Shown here one piece after another: positions 54,112-63,576 of a stretch of 64,000 nucleotides of DNA. Positions within the stretch are counted from its first letter, which is position 1. The number at the start of each line of letters is the position of its first letter. This DNA is from Jiangella mangrovi (GTDB lineage Bacteria > Actinomycetota > Actinomycetes > Jiangellales > Jiangellaceae), in contig NZ_JACHMM010000001.1 of the NCBI RefSeq assembly GCF_014204975.1, positions 124,001 to 188,000 of the forward strand. The letters are read 5' to 3'. Under the pieces are notes generated by a model. The model saw nothing but the letters and a program-made list of their open reading frames with translations. It was not told the DNA's origin and did not search any database. Made by a program: the position numbers and the translations under genes.

Positions 54112-55686
54112 TCAGGCGCGCAGGACCCGCCCGGCCCGCTCGCCGCCGAAGGTGCCGCCGTCGACGACCACCCGGCCGCCGAGGACGACGGTCTCGATGC
54201 CCTCGGGGGTCACGGCGGGGTCGGTGTAGGTGCCGGCGTGGCCGATGCGCTCCGGGTCGAAGACGGTGACGTCGCCGTGCGCGCCGGGCAGCAGCACACC
54301 CCGTCCGGCCAGCCCGAACTGGCGCGCGATGAGGCTGGTCGCCTTGCGGATCGCCTCTTCCCACCTGAGCACCCGCCGCTCGCGCACGTAGGTGCCCAGC
54401 ACGCGCGGGAAGCAGCCGTAGGTGCGCGGGTGCTGCAGGCCCAGGGGCGGGCCGTTGTCCGAGCCGATGCCGACCAGCGGGCTGGCCATGATGGCGCGGA
54501 CGTCCGGCTCGGCCATCATCTCGATGACGATCATGGCGGCGGGGTCGGCGGCGACGAGGTCGCAGAGAGTGTCGAACGGGTCGGTTCCGTCGTCGGCCGC
54601 CGCGAGGTCGGCGACGGTGCGGCCGACGGCGGCCGGGTCGCGGTGGCCGGTGACGATGACCTGCGCCGGGGTGGTCGCGGCCCACATGCCGTCGCCGGGG
54701 TCGCCGCGCTCGGCGTCGGCCCGCAGCGCGACGCGGTAGGCGGGGTCGGCCAGCCGGGCGGTCATCGCGGCGGCGCCGCCCTCGGCCGCGCGGTTGGGCA
54801 GCAGCGCGAGCAGCACCGTCCCGCCGGCGAGGTACGGGTACTGGTCGCCCATGGCGTCGACGCCGGCCAGCCGGGCTCGTTCGATGCGTTCCAGGAGGGC
54901 TGCGCTCTTGCCGTGGTTGGCCCGGCCGGCGGCCTTGCAGTGCGAGATCTGCAGCCGCACGCCGCCGGCCCGCGCGACGGCGACGGCCTCGTCGATGGCC
55001 TCCTCGACGTGACGGCCCTCGTCACGCATGTGGGTGGCGTAGGTGCGGCCATAGGCGCCGGCGACGCGGGCGATCGCCTCGAGCTCGGCCAGGTCGGCGA
55101 AGCAGCCCGGCGGGTAGATGAGCCCGGTCGAGAAGCCGACGGCGCCGGCCTCGAACGCCTCGGCGGCCAGCGCCTGCATACGCTCGACGGCGCCGGGGCG
55201 CAGCTCGTCGCCGGCGCCGTTGGCGGTGAGCCGCAGCGTGTGGTGCCCGACCAGATAGGCCAGGTGGTTGGTGGGGCCGTGCCGCTCGACCAGATCGAGG
55301 AAGGCCGCGAACGAGCCGGGCGGGGAGGGGATGGCGCACGCCAGCTCGCCGTACATGGCGTCGACGACGGCCGCGGACGTCTCGTCCAGCGGGGCGAAGC
55401 TGAACCCGCAGTTGCCCGCGACCTCGGTGGTGACGCCCTGCAGCAGCTTGAACGGCTGCGCGTCGGCCATCAGCGGGACCATGTCGCTGTGCGAGTGGGC
55501 GTCGACGAAGCCCGGCGCGACGTACAGGCCGGCGCAGTCGACGACGCGGGCGCCGGTCTCGTGGGCGGCCGCCCCGGGCGCGACCGCGCGGATGACGCCG
55601 TCGGCGATGACGACATCGGCCACCACGCCGGGCGAGCCGAGGCCGTCGAACACGGTGCCGCCGCGCAGGACGAGGGTGTCAGTCAT
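54112..55686 (-). CDS. N-acyl-D-amino-acid deacylase (D-aminoacylase)
   Basis: A 524-residue amidohydrolase-superfamily enzyme. VDAHSHSD supplies the metal-binding His64 and His66, VAGNCGFSFAP carries the Cys that bridges metal in D-aminoacylases, and HMRDEG, QISHCKAAG and IGSDNGPPLG complete the family pattern. It removes the acyl group from N-acyl-D-amino acids or hydrolyses related D-residue dipeptides in the cytoplasm. It is on the same strand just upstream of the peptide importer operon, separated by 186 bases and a hairpin. Some relatives are dihydroorotase-like or act on N-acyl-D-Glu or D-Asp, so the side-chain preference is open. Confidence 0.9.
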   Translation of the reverse strand: MTDTLVLRGGTVFDGLGSPGVVADVVIADGVIRAVAPGAAAHETGARVVDCAGLYVAPGFVDAHSHSDMVPLMADAQPFKLLQGVTTEVAGNCGFSFAPLDETSAAVVDAMYGELACAIPSPPGSFAAFLDLVERHGPTNHLAYLVGHHTLRLTANGAGDELRPGAVERMQALAAEAFEAGAVGFSTGLIYPPGCFADLAELEAIARVAGAYGRTYATHMRDEGRHVEEAIDEAVAVARAGGVRLQISHCKAAGRANHGKSAALLERIERARLAGVDAMGDQYPYLAGGTVLLALLPNRAAEGGAAAMTARLADPAYRVALRADAERGDPGDGMWAATTPAQVIVTGHRDPAAVGRTVADLAAADDGTDPFDTLCDLVAADPAAMIVIEMMAEPDVRAIMASPLVGIGSDNGPPLGLQHPRTYGCFPRVLGTYVRERRVLRWEEAIRKATSLIARQFGLAGRGVLLPGAHGDVTVFDPERIGHAGTYTDPAVTPEGIETVVLGGRVVVDGGTFGGERAGRVLRA

Positions 55687-55752
55687 GGGCGGGAGTCAAC
55701 CGCGTACGGGGTCCGGCGTCTTCGTCGGATCGGCCAAGGTCTACCGCAGACG

Positions 55753-57048
55753 TCAGGCGGACTTCTCGCGGCGCTCGCGCTTGCGCGGGCCCTCGCGCGG
55801 GACCAGCGTCGGCAGCACGTTCGCGTCGACCACGTCGCGGGTGATGACCACCCGGGCCACGTCGTCGCGCGACGGCACCTCGTACATCACGTGCAGCAGC
55901 ACCTCTTCGAGGATCGCCCTGAGTCCCCGCGCACCCGTGCCACGCAGCAGCGCCAGGTCCGCGACCGCCTCGATCGCGTCGTCGGTGAACTCCAGCTCCA
56001 CGTGATCGAGCTCGAACAACCGCATGTACTGCTTCACCAGCGCGTTGCGCGGCTCGGACAGGATCCGGATCAGCGCCGCCCGGTCCAGCGGCGACACCGT
56101 CGTGATGACCGGCAGCCGGCCGATGAACTCCGGGATCAGCCCGAACTTCAGCAGATCCTCCGGCATGACCTCGCCGAAGGTGTTGACCGCCTCGCGCTCG
56201 GACTTGGACTGGATCTGCGCGCCGAAGCCCAGGCCGCGCTTGCCGATGCGGCCCTGGATGATGTCGTCGAGCCCGGCGAACGCGCCACCCACGATGAACA
56301 GCACGTTGGTGGTGTCGATCTGGATGAACTCCTGGTGCGGGTGCTTGCGCCCGCCCTGCGGCGGCACCGACGCCGTCGTGCCCTCGAGGATCTTCAGCAG
56401 CGCCTGCTGCACGCCCTCGCCGGACACGTCCCGCGTGATCGACGGGTTCTCGCTCTTACGGGCGATCTTGTCGACCTCGTCGATGTAGATGATGCCGGTC
56501 TCGGCCTTCTTCACGTCGTAGTCCGCGGCCTGGATCAGCTTCAGCAGGATGTTCTCGACATCCTCACCCACATACCCGGCCTCGGTCAGCGCGGTGGCGT
56601 CGGCGATGGCGAACGGCACGTTCAGCATCTTCGCCAGCGTCTGCGCCAGGTAGGTCTTGCCGCACCCCGTCGGGCCGATGAGCAGGATGTTCGACTTCGA
56701 CAGCTCGACGGCGTCGTCCTTGCCGTGGCCGCGGGCGGCGGCGGACTGGCGCGCCTGGACCCGCTTGTAGTGGTTGTAGACGGCGACGGACAGCGCCTTC
56801 TTGGCGACGTCCTGGCCGATGACGTACTGCTCGAGGAACTCGTAGATCTCGCGCGGCTTCGGCAGCTCGGACAGCCCGCCGGCCTCGGCGGTCTCGCTGA
56901 GCTCCTCTTCGATGATCTCGTTGCAGAGATCGATGCACTCGTCGCAGATGTAGACCCCGGGGCCTGCGATGAGCTTCTTGACCTGCTTCTGGCTCTTACC
57001 GCAGAACGAGCACTTGAGCAGGTGGTCAGCGTCGCCGATGCGTGCCAC
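55753..57048 (-). CDS. clpX: ATP-dependent protease ATPase subunit ClpX
   Basis: A 431-residue AAA+ unfoldase that feeds substrates to ClpP. The zinc-binding domain has CSFC and CDEC (Cys13, 16, 35, 38). Walker A is GPTGCGKT (125-132), Walker [10 protein letters not shown], the pore loop GYVGEDVE, and [18 protein letters not shown] is typical. The C-terminus ends in a Lys/Arg/Glu tail. A 222-base gap with a strong hairpin separates it from clpP2, so it probably has its own promoter. In most actinobacteria valS follows clpX closely; here about 20 kb intervene. Confidence 0.97.
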   Translation of the reverse strand: MARIGDADHLLKCSFCGKSQKQVKKLIAGPGVYICDECIDLCNEIIEEELSETAEAGGLSELPKPREIYEFLEQYVIGQDVAKKALSVAVYNHYKRVQARQSAAARGHGKDDAVELSKSNILLIGPTGCGKTYLAQTLAKMLNVPFAIADATALTEAGYVGEDVENILLKLIQAADYDVKKAETGIIYIDEVDKIARKSENPSITRDVSGEGVQQALLKILEGTTASVPPQGGRKHPHQEFIQIDTTNVLFIVGGAFAGLDDIIQGRIGKRGLGFGAQIQSKSEREAVNTFGEVMPEDLLKFGLIPEFIGRLPVITTVSPLDRAALIRILSEPRNALVKQYMRLFELDHVELEFTDDAIEAVADLALLRGTGARGLRAILEEVLLHVMYEVPSRDDVARVVITRDVVDANVLPTLVPREGPRKRERREKSA

Positions 57049-57226
57049 GCGGTACGTCCTTCCGTCTTCAGCTGCGATCTCGGCCGTGCGGCCGAGGATC
57101 CACGGAGCGAGCCGTTGGTCCCGGGCCCTGGTCGCGGATCGACGTCGTGCGTATCGCCGGCCCTCGCGAGCCCTGCGTTGCCTTCGACGTTACAACGTCT
57201 GGCGCGCAAACGGGCACCCGGAGAGC

Positions 57227-57262
57227 GGATCGGGCCCGGCGCGTCGTGGCCGGGCCCGATCC
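57227..57262. terminator. 14-bp hairpin between clpP2 and clpX
   Basis: GGATCGGGCCCGGC (57227-57240) pairs perfectly with GCCGGGCCCGATCC (57249-57262) around an 8-nt loop, starting 8 bases after the clpP2 stop on the minus strand. No U-tract follows, as is usual in high-GC actinobacteria. It likely ends or attenuates the clpP1-clpP2 transcript before clpX. Confidence 0.75.
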
Positions 57263-57270
57263 GAAGGAGG

Positions 57271-57876
57271 TCAGCTGACGAGGCTGGCCTTGCGCGACGC
57301 GGTGAAGTTGTCGACGAGGCCGTAGTCGATGGCCTCCTGCGTCGTCAGGATCTTGTCGCGCTCGATGTCCGTGCGGACCTGCTCGAGGCTGCGGCCGGAG
57401 TGGTCGGAGAGCATCTTCTCCAGCAGCGCCCGCATGCGCAGGATCTCGTTCGCCTGGATCTCGATGTCGCTGGCCTGACCGTAGGTGCCCTCGGTGTAGG
57501 GCTGGTGGATGAGGATGCGCGCGTTCGGCACCGCCAGCCGCTTGCCGGGGGCGCCGGCCGCCAGCAGCACCGCCGCCGCGGACGCCGCCTGACCCATGCA
57601 CACCGTCCGGACGTCCGGCTTGATGAACTGCATGGTGTCGTAGATGGTCGTCATGGCTGTGAAGGATCCACCGGGCGAGTTGATGTAGATCTCGATGTCG
57701 CGGTCGGGCTCCATCGACTCGAGGCAGATCAGCTGCGCCATGACGGCGTTGGCGACGTCGTCGGTGATGGGGGTGCCGAGGAAGATGATGCGCTCCTCGA
57801 ACAGCTTGCCGTACGGGTCGATCCGCCGGAAGCCGTAGGACGTGCGCTCCTCCCACTGCGGGATGTAGTAGTTCAC
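57271..57876 (-). CDS. clpP2: ATP-dependent Clp protease proteolytic subunit ClpP2
   Basis: A 201-residue serine protease subunit. [16 protein letters not shown], the catalytic Ser99 in [15 protein letters not shown], and His124 in ARILIHQP are clear. The [11 protein letters not shown] version is that of actinobacterial ClpP2, which makes mixed tetradecamers with ClpP1 and docks ClpX/ClpC. It lies 56 bases after clpP1. Confidence 0.95.
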   Translation of the reverse strand: MNYYIPQWEERTSYGFRRIDPYGKLFEERIIFLGTPITDDVANAVMAQLICLESMEPDRDIEIYINSPGGSFTAMTTIYDTMQFIKPDVRTVCMGQAASAAAVLLAAGAPGKRLAVPNARILIHQPYTEGTYGQASDIEIQANEILRMRALLEKMLSDHSGRSLEQVRTDIERDKILTTQEAIDYGLVDNFTASRKASLVS

Positions 57877-57932
57877 TGGGTCTCCTCTGTCGGGATGGTC
57901 GCTCGTGTGGCTCGTGGGGGGGCGCGGCCGGG

Positions 57933-58571
57933 TCAGGCCGTGCCGCCGCCCTGGGAGACCTGCGAGGCGCTCTCGACCACGTGGTCGACGAAGCCGTACT
58001 CGAGCGCCTCCTGCGGCGTGAAGTAGCGGTCGCGGTCGGAGTCGGCCTCGATGCGCTCGATCGGCTGGCCGGTGTGGTGCGCGATGAGCTCGGCCATCTC
58101 GCGCTTGGTCCGCAGCATGGCCTCGGCCTGGATGCGGATGTCGCTGGCCGAGCCGCCCATGCCGCCGGACGGCTGGTGCATGAGGATGCGGGCGTGCGGC
58201 AGGGCGTAGCGCTTGCCGGGCGCACCGGCGCAGAGCAGGAACTGGCCCATCGACGCCGCGAAGCCCATGGCCAGCGTCACCACGTCGGGCTTGACGTACT
58301 GCATGGTGTCGTAGATGGCCATGCCCGCGGACACCGAGCCGCCGGGCGAGTTGATGTAGAGGTTGATGTCGCGCTCAGGGTCCTCGGCCGCCAGCAGCAG
58401 CAGCTGCGCGCAGATGGCGTTGGCGTTCTCGTCGCGGACCTCGGAGCCGAGGAAGATGATGCGCTCCTTCAGCAGCCGGTTGTAGATGTGGTCGTCCAGA
58501 CCACCGACGGCTGGTGCGGGCGCGTGGGCCTGAATGAGGGACGGGCCCGACGTCTCGGGGCGTGTGCTCAC
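57933..58571 (-). CDS. clpP1: ATP-dependent Clp protease proteolytic subunit ClpP1
   Basis: A 212-residue serine protease subunit. [18 protein letters not shown], Ser107 in [12 protein letters not shown], His132 in ARILMHQP, and [14 protein letters not shown] match actinobacterial ClpP1. The GTG at 58571 follows AAGGAG at 6 bases. It is the first gene of the clpP1-clpP2 pair, with a ClgR-like operator about 120 bases upstream. Confidence 0.95.
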   Translation of the reverse strand: MSTRPETSGPSLIQAHAPAPAVGGLDDHIYNRLLKERIIFLGSEVRDENANAICAQLLLLAAEDPERDINLYINSPGGSVSAGMAIYDTMQYVKPDVVTLAMGFAASMGQFLLCAGAPGKRYALPHARILMHQPSGGMGGSASDIRIQAEAMLRTKREMAELIAHHTGQPIERIEADSDRDRYFTPQEALEYGFVDHVVESASQVSQGGGTA

Positions 58572-58691
58572 CGTGATCTCCTTGGGGCTTGCTGACTGGT
58601 CGTCGAGACCGTTGGTTCGTGTGTCTTCTTCGTTGTGCCAACGACAGTAACCACAAAGGCCGTGGCGACCATCCGCCGCATGGCCGGTGTT

Positions 58692-58702
58692 CGCTGACGG
58701 CG
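58692..58702. promoter_or_regulatory. ClgR-like operator upstream of clpP1
   Basis: CGCTGACGGCG fits the core CGCYNANRGCG of the ClgR consensus as I recall it from corynebacteria (WNNWCGCYNANRGCGWWS), and the flanks match at all but one position. ClgR activates clpP1P2 in actinobacteria. The site lies about 120 bases before the clpP1 start, between it and the tig terminator. Confidence 0.65.
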
Positions 58703-58730
58703 TGCGCCGCGACCTCATATGGTGCGCAAA

Positions 58731-58772
58731 CGCGATCAGGTGACCAGCCGTGGGCGTGGTCACCTGATCGCG
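58731..58772. terminator. 16-bp hairpin downstream of tig
   Basis: CGCGATCAGGTGACCA (58731-58746) and TGGTCACCTGATCGCG (58757-58772) form a perfect 16-bp stem around a 10-nt loop, 29 bases after the tig stop. It should end the tig transcript and separate it from clpP1-clpP2. Confidence 0.85.
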
Positions 58773-58801
58773 TGTGGTCCTGCGTTCTGCGCGGCCCTGC
58801 G

Positions 58802-60253
58802 TCAGGCCTTCTTCTCGTCCTCGGCGTCGGCCGTGTCCTCGGCAGCCGTGTCGTCGTCGGCCGCGGCCTCGTCGGCGGCGTCGGCCGCCGTCTCGGTGTC
58901 GGCCGCCGTGTCGTCGAGCTCGGCGAACTCGAAGGTGCCGTCGACGGCCGGGGCGGCGACGGCGCCGAGCTCGTCGAGGTCGGCCAGGGTGCCGTCCTCG
59001 CGCAGCCGGTTCAGCTCGACGGCGTTGCCGGAGGCGTCGCTGACCTTGGCCTTCTCGACCGCGAGGGCCAGCGCCTTGCCGCGCGCGACGTCGGCGACGA
59101 CGGCGGGCAGGTTGCCCTGGTCGACCAGCTGCTGGGCGAGCTGGTTCGGGTCGATGCGCGAGCGCATGGCCTGCTGGATGATGTACGAGCTGAGCTCGTC
59201 CTGCGAGACCTCGATGCTCTCGGTCTTCACCAGCTCGTCGAGCACGAACTGCGAGGTGAGGTTCTCGCGCAGCTGCTTCTCGAAGTCGGCGCGGTGGTCC
59301 TCGTCGCCGTGGCCGTCGGACAGGTGGTCCTCGATCTGCGCCGAGATGAGCTCCTCGGGCAGCGGGATGTCGCCGGCCTTCTCGATGAGCTGGGCGAGCA
59401 CCTTGTCGCGGGCGGCCATGGCCTGCTCGATGCGCTTGCCGTTGAGCGACTGCTCGCGGATGTCGGCGCGCAGCTCGTCGAGGGTGTCGAACTCGCTGGC
59501 CAGCTGGGCGAACTCGTCGTCGAGCTCGGGGAGCTGCTGCTCCTTGACGGCGTTGACCGTCACCTCGACGTCGACCTCTTCGCCCTCGTGGGTGCCGACC
59601 AGCGTCGTCTTGAAGGACTTGGACTCGCCCGCGGACATCCCGGCCAGGGCCTCGTCGAGCCCGTCGACCATGCCGCCGCGCCCGATCTGGTACGACACGC
59701 CACTGGCCTGGCCGCCGTCGACCGGCTCGCCGCCGTTCGTCGCGTTGAGGTCGATCTGGACGAAGTCGCCGTCGGCGGCCGCCCGCTCGACCGTCACCAG
59801 CGTGCCGAACCGCGCCCGCAGCACGTCGATGCGCTCGGTGAGGTCGTCGTCGCCGACGGTGATGTCGTCGACCTGGACCTCCAGGCCCTCCCACTCGGGC
59901 AGCGTGATCTTCGGCTTGACCGTCACCTCGGCCGTGAACTTGAGGTCCTCGCCCTCGCCGAACTGCGGCTGGTCGATGTCGGGCTGGGCCAGCGGCGTCA
60001 GCTCGTTCTCGCGCATGGCGTCCTGGTAGATCTGCGGGATCGCCTCGTTGACGGCCTCTTCGAGCACCGCCGGCCGCCCGATGCGCTGGTCGATGACCAT
60101 GGGCGGCACCTTGCCCTTGCGGAACCCCGGCACCGTCACCTGGGCGGCGATCCGCTTGTACGCGGACTGGATGTTCGACTCAAGCTCGGCGAAGGGAACC
60201 TCGACCGCGAGCCGGACCCTGGTCGGGTTGAGGGTCTCGACGACGCTCTTCAC
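58802..60253 (-). CDS. tig: Trigger factor
   Basis: A 483-residue ribosome-bound chaperone. The ribosome-binding motif is GFRKGKVPP in the N-terminal domain; a FKBP-type prolyl isomerase domain follows ([20 protein letters not shown]), then the helical C-terminal domain. The last 45 residues are an Asp/Ala/Glu-rich tail ending EDEKKA, common in actinobacterial trigger factors. The GTG at 60253 has AGGAG ten bases before it. A longer frame would run through tRNA-Pro and is not real. Confidence 0.95.
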   Translation of the reverse strand: MKSVVETLNPTRVRLAVEVPFAELESNIQSAYKRIAAQVTVPGFRKGKVPPMVIDQRIGRPAVLEEAVNEAIPQIYQDAMRENELTPLAQPDIDQPQFGEGEDLKFTAEVTVKPKITLPEWEGLEVQVDDITVGDDDLTERIDVLRARFGTLVTVERAAADGDFVQIDLNATNGGEPVDGGQASGVSYQIGRGGMVDGLDEALAGMSAGESKSFKTTLVGTHEGEEVDVEVTVNAVKEQQLPELDDEFAQLASEFDTLDELRADIREQSLNGKRIEQAMAARDKVLAQLIEKAGDIPLPEELISAQIEDHLSDGHGDEDHRADFEKQLRENLTSQFVLDELVKTESIEVSQDELSSYIIQQAMRSRIDPNQLAQQLVDQGNLPAVVADVARGKALALAVEKAKVSDASGNAVELNRLREDGTLADLDELGAVAAPAVDGTFEFAELDDTAADTETAADAADEAAADDDTAAEDTADAEDEKKA

Positions 60254-60341
60254 GCTGACGTGTCTCCTGTGTGGGATGGTGTCGGGCACGATCGCAACGG
60301 CCGTGCATGGTCGTGTTGCTGTCGGTGTTGCGAAGGCGGGC

Positions 60342-60417
60342 TGGTCGGGGCGACAGGACTCGAACCTGCGATCTCCTGCTCCCAAAGCAGGCGCGCTAGC
60401 CACTACGCTACGCCCCG
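60342..60417 (-). tRNA. tRNA-Pro (anticodon UGG)
   Basis: The minus strand gives CGGGGCG at the 5' end pairing with CGCCCCG at the 3' end, discriminator A and an encoded CCA. The anticodon stem CCTGC/GCAGG encloses TTTGGGA, so the anticodon is TGG. The T arm contains GGTTCGAGTCC. A minus-strand TAGACT about 12 bases before the 5' end is a possible -10 box. It lies 88 bases upstream of tig. Confidence 0.96.
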
Positions 60418-60480
60418 GGTGCCCGGACAAGTCTAGGCCAGATCACAGGGTACCCTGTTCCGCGGGGCCCTTGGCCCTAC

Positions 60481-60554
60481 GCGGGTGTAGCTCAATGGTA
60501 GAGCCCCAGCCTTCCAAGCTGGTCATGCGGGTTCGATTCCCGTCACCCGCTCCA
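60481..60554 (+). tRNA. tRNA-Gly (anticodon UCC), integration site
   Basis: GCGGGTG at the 5' end pairs with CACCCGC, followed by discriminator T and an encoded CCA. The anticodon stem CCAGC/GCTGG encloses CTTCCAA, giving TCC. The T loop is GGTTCGATTCC. Its 3' end faces the integrase gene 48 bases away, so it is the probable attachment target of the element to the right. Confidence 0.96.
60511..60554. other. Probable attachment site (attL) in the tRNA-Gly 3' half
   Basis: Tyrosine integrases of actinomycete elements recombine within the 3' half of a tRNA gene, leaving the tRNA intact. The core cannot be measured here because the other end (attR) is beyond the window; the anticodon-to-CCA half is the expected range. 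Confidence 0.5.
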
Positions 60555-60601
60555 TTTCTGCCCCGCAGCTCAGCGGGTACGTGCTCCGTCATCGCCACCT
60601 C

Positions 60602-61762
60602 TCAGGACGCCATTTCGGCATCATCGTGCCCGTCGCGTGCCCGTTCATCGGCCTGAGGCCGTTCACGTAGGTAGGCCTGGGCGAGGGCGTCCAGCGCCGC
60701 GGCGAGGGCGTGATCACGCTCCCTGGTGGCGTGCTGGTAGATCATCGCCGCGCGAGGGCTGGCGTGCCCGAGGCGTTCCATCAGCTCGCGCAGACTGGCC
60801 CCCGTTGTCGCGGCGAGCGTCGCGCCGGTGTGCCGAAGGTCGTGGAAGTGCAGCTCCGGGACACCGGCCGCGGTCGCCGCCTGACGCCAGACGGTGTGGA
60901 AGTTCGTTCGCGTCGGTGTCGCGCCCTTCGGGCCGATGAACACACGGCCGTCCGGTCCCGGCTCGGCGAACTCGGTCAGGTGCGACCGCAGCTCCGGGAC
61001 GATGACCTCCGGGATGGCGATGACGCGTCGGCCGGCGGCTGTCTTGGGCGTCGAGACGATCTGCTTGCCCTTGACCTGCTGCACCGCTCGCTCGATCCGC
61101 ACCGTCCGCTCGTCCAGGTCGACGTCGAGCCGTCGCAGGCCCATCAGCTCACCCCACCTCAGCGTTCCGAACGCCGCCAGCAGCACGAGCGCCCGATAGC
61201 GGGGCTGGATCGCGTCGGCGATGGCGAACACCTCGGCCAGCGTCGCGGTCCTGCGCTCCGGGCTGGCCTCTGTCCCCGCGCCCTTGATCTGGCACGGGTT
61301 CCGGCGGATCAGGCCGTCTTCCACCGCCGTCGCCATGACGGTCTTCAGCAGGCGATAGGCCTTCGCGACGGTCACCGGCCCGACCCCGTCGTCCAGGCGT
61401 TCCTTCCGCCAGCTCCGCACCCGCGCCGGGGTGAGGTCACCGAGGCCGAGCCTGCCGAGCTGGGGTGCGATGTGCAGCCGCAGCAGACCTTCGTACAGCT
61501 CCACCGTGCGAGGCCGCAGGTTCGGCCGTTCGACGATCCACGCCGCCGCGAACTCCCTCAGCGGGATCATCGCGCCCGCCGGGTCGAGCCAGTCACCGCG
61601 GCGGATCTCCAGCTCCTTGTCTGCCAGCCACACGTTCGCATCAGTCTTGGTCGCGAACGTGTACGGCGCGGGCCGATCCTGACCGTCCGGGCCGTGATAT
61701 CGAGCCTGGAACCGGCCCGAGGGCAACTTCCGCACCCGCCCGAACCGCCGCCGCGCCGCCAT
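60602..61762 (-). CDS. int: Tyrosine-family site-specific integrase
   Basis: A 386-residue phage-type integrase. An N-terminal AP2-like/arm-binding region (RKLPSGRFQARYHGPDG) and a SAM-like core-binding domain (about 68-150) precede the catalytic domain. The active residues are Arg202 (TLRWGEL), Lys240, His307/Arg310/His311 (HDLRHTGATL), His333 and the nucleophile Tyr342 (AMIYQHAT). All are present, so the enzyme should be active. The ATG at 61762 overlaps the xis stop by one base; a longer frame runs into xis. Confidence 0.95.
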   Translation of the reverse strand: MAARRRFGRVRKLPSGRFQARYHGPDGQDRPAPYTFATKTDANVWLADKELEIRRGDWLDPAGAMIPLREFAAAWIVERPNLRPRTVELYEGLLRLHIAPQLGRLGLGDLTPARVRSWRKERLDDGVGPVTVAKAYRLLKTVMATAVEDGLIRRNPCQIKGAGTEASPERRTATLAEVFAIADAIQPRYRALVLLAAFGTLRWGELMGLRRLDVDLDERTVRIERAVQQVKGKQIVSTPKTAAGRRVIAIPEVIVPELRSHLTEFAEPGPDGRVFIGPKGATPTRTNFHTVWRQAATAAGVPELHFHDLRHTGATLAATTGASLRELMERLGHASPRAAMIYQHATRERDHALAAALDALAQAYLRERPQADERARDGHDDAEMAS

Positions 61763-61977
61763 CAGAGCACCCGCCCATACGGATCCTTGCGAGTACGCCG
61801 AGTCGCCTCCACCGTCCGCTCCTCCACCCACGCGGCAAGCGCGGACGACGGGATCCGGACGAGCCGACCGACCTTCACGAAGTCGATACGGCGCTCAGCG
61901 ATCAGCCGCCGGGGAAACCGCGGCCCGGTACCGAGCAGCTCGGCAGCCTCTTCCACGGTCAACAGCCGATCCATCAT
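61762..61977 (-). CDS. xis: Excisionase/helix-turn-helix protein
   Basis: A 71-residue winged-helix DNA-binding protein of the MerR/excisionase type: LLTVEEAAELLGTG, then RRIDFVKVGRLVRIPSSALAAW. It sits directly before int and overlaps it, the standard AICE arrangement, and should direct excision. Two adjacent ATG codons make the exact start uncertain by one residue; AGAGGA precedes both. Confidence 0.9.
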   Translation of the reverse strand: MMDRLLTVEEAAELLGTGPRFPRRLIAERRIDFVKVGRLVRIPSSALAAWVEERTVEATRRTRKDPYGRVL

Positions 61978-61992
61978 GATCGTTCCTCTCTG

Positions 61993-63576
61993 TCATGCCG
62001 CCGGGGTAGCGGCAGGTTGTGCGGTTGCCGAAAGCTCCAGCGCCGCAGGTCCGGCGCGGGTCTTCGCGTCCTCGTACTGGGCTCGCCAGCGCTGTTTCTG
62101 GGCGATGGCGTGGCTGATGAGGCGGGCGTAGGACGGGCCGTCGACGTCGCCGGGGTGGGTGACGGTCCAGACGAACCGCGGCCTGCCGTCGGGCGTGGTG
62201 GCGGTTGCCGAAAGCTCGTCGTGGTCGTCCATCTCGACCCCGGCCTCGGCGAGAACGGCGCGGACGACGGCGGCACGGTCGGCGCGGTGCTGGTCAAGCG
62301 TCTTGCCGGTCCACCGCCGGGAGACGAGGACCCGACGACCGCCGAGCCCGAGGTGGTCCCGGTCGTGCGCCTTCGACCCGCAGCGGCCGGGCTCCATGCC
62401 GCCCTTCGCGTCCTTGGGCTGGATGCCGTAGCGGAGCCAGTTCGCGCACGTCGGTGCGCACGGCAGCCACTGGACCTCGTCGGCGATCCGGTCGATGTGC
62501 GCACGCCGTGCGGCCGAGACGGGGGCGTCACCGTCGCTGTCGTCGTCGTGGAGGGGGTCGGTGATGGACTTGGTCAGGTACTTGGTGAGGTAGCCGATGA
62601 CCCGGTCCGCGAGCGGTGTTCCAGCGATGACGCCTTGGATGTCGACCTGGGTCCCGGCGCGGATGACGTGCGCCGGCTGGGCGTCGGGGTCGTCGTCGAG
62701 GGCGTCCAGCGCCTCGTCCCATGTCGGCAGCACGGCGCCCGTCTGCGGGTCGGCGTAGGCCAGGGCCAGCTCGTCCCACACCGGCAGCGTGTCCGGGTCG
62801 GTGTAGACGGGTTCGTCGAGCTGTGGCCACCACACCTGGTGGTAGGTCGCCGCCACGACCTGACGCAGGAGCTTCCTGGGGATGGCTCCGCGGATGGCGG
62901 CGTGCAGGTGCGGGGCGAGGCGGCGTTGGGGTTCGACGGTGGCGAAGTACTGCACCGAGTAGCCGGTGGAGCGGCGGAGGTTCTGCCAGAACCGGTCCAC
63001 CAGCTTCGGGAAGTGCATCGCGTCCAGCGCGGCTCGCCGGTAGTCATACGACCTCGGATCCACGGGCACACCCTCGCCGGTGACGCGTCCGTAGGACGGC
63101 AGGGTGAGGGTGACGAACATCGACGGCCGGTAGACCTTGCCGTCCGGTGTCTCGAACACCCGGCCCGTGGTGCGGTCCGACACCGCAAGCCGCGGGAGGT
63201 CCGGCGCGTCCTGCCGCCGCCGCGTGGACCGCACTCGCCGGCCGTCGTTCTCGTCGTGCTCGTCGGTCTGGTCGCCGCCGTCGTCCCCACGGTCGTCGGT
63301 CGGGTCGGGGTCGTCGGGGTCGGGTTTGGGTGGGTCTTCGGTGAGGTGCCAGCCCTCGCGGCACTGCTGGATCCTGAGTCGCCGTGCGGTGTCTGCGCAG
63401 GAGGGGCAGACCTTGGCGCGGGTGGCCCCGCACGCGATCACCACCGTCTTCGAGGCGCCGGTGAGGGTGTCGGTGACGTGCTGCAGGATCGGCCGCACGC
63501 ACACGCCCTTCGCGGCCGCGAGCTCGCGCAGCGTGGCGTCATCCGGCAGCCCCGCCGATAGCACCGCGATGGTCAC
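61993..63576 (-). CDS. Replication initiator protein (RepSA-like)
   Basis: A 527-residue initiator for rolling-circle replication of the excised element. CGATRAKVCPSC with a later Cys/His (CREGWHL) forms a likely zinc site near 49-77, followed by an Asp-rich spacer (84-112). Motif 1 FVTLTLP is at about 154-160, the HUH motif PHLHAAIRG at 222-230 (His223, His225), and the Tyr motif VIGYLTKYLTKS at about 330. The GTG start overlaps the stop of the upstream tra gene by 4 bases. Confidence 0.88.
   Translation of the reverse strand: MTIAVLSAGLPDDATLRELAAAKGVCVRPILQHVTDTLTGASKTVVIACGATRAKVCPSCADTARRLRIQQCREGWHLTEDPPKPDPDDPDPTDDRGDDGGDQTDEHDENDGRRVRSTRRRQDAPDLPRLAVSDRTTGRVFETPDGKVYRPSMFVTLTLPSYGRVTGEGVPVDPRSYDYRRAALDAMHFPKLVDRFWQNLRRSTGYSVQYFATVEPQRRLAPHLHAAIRGAIPRKLLRQVVAATYHQVWWPQLDEPVYTDPDTLPVWDELALAYADPQTGAVLPTWDEALDALDDDPDAQPAHVIRAGTQVDIQGVIAGTPLADRVIGYLTKYLTKSITDPLHDDDSDGDAPVSAARRAHIDRIADEVQWLPCAPTCANWLRYGIQPKDAKGGMEPGRCGSKAHDRDHLGLGGRRVLVSRRWTGKTLDQHRADRAAVVRAVLAEAGVEMDDHDELSATATTPDGRPRFVWTVTHPGDVDGPSYARLISHAIAQKQRWRAQYEDAKTRAGPAALELSATAQPAATPAA

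Noticed and set aside
52336-58026. A very long plus-strand open frame of nearly 1,900 codons
   Set aside because: It runs antisense through the D-aminoacylase, clpX and transporter genes, and its translation is Gly/Arg/Val-rich without any domain. It is a GC-rich antisense shadow.
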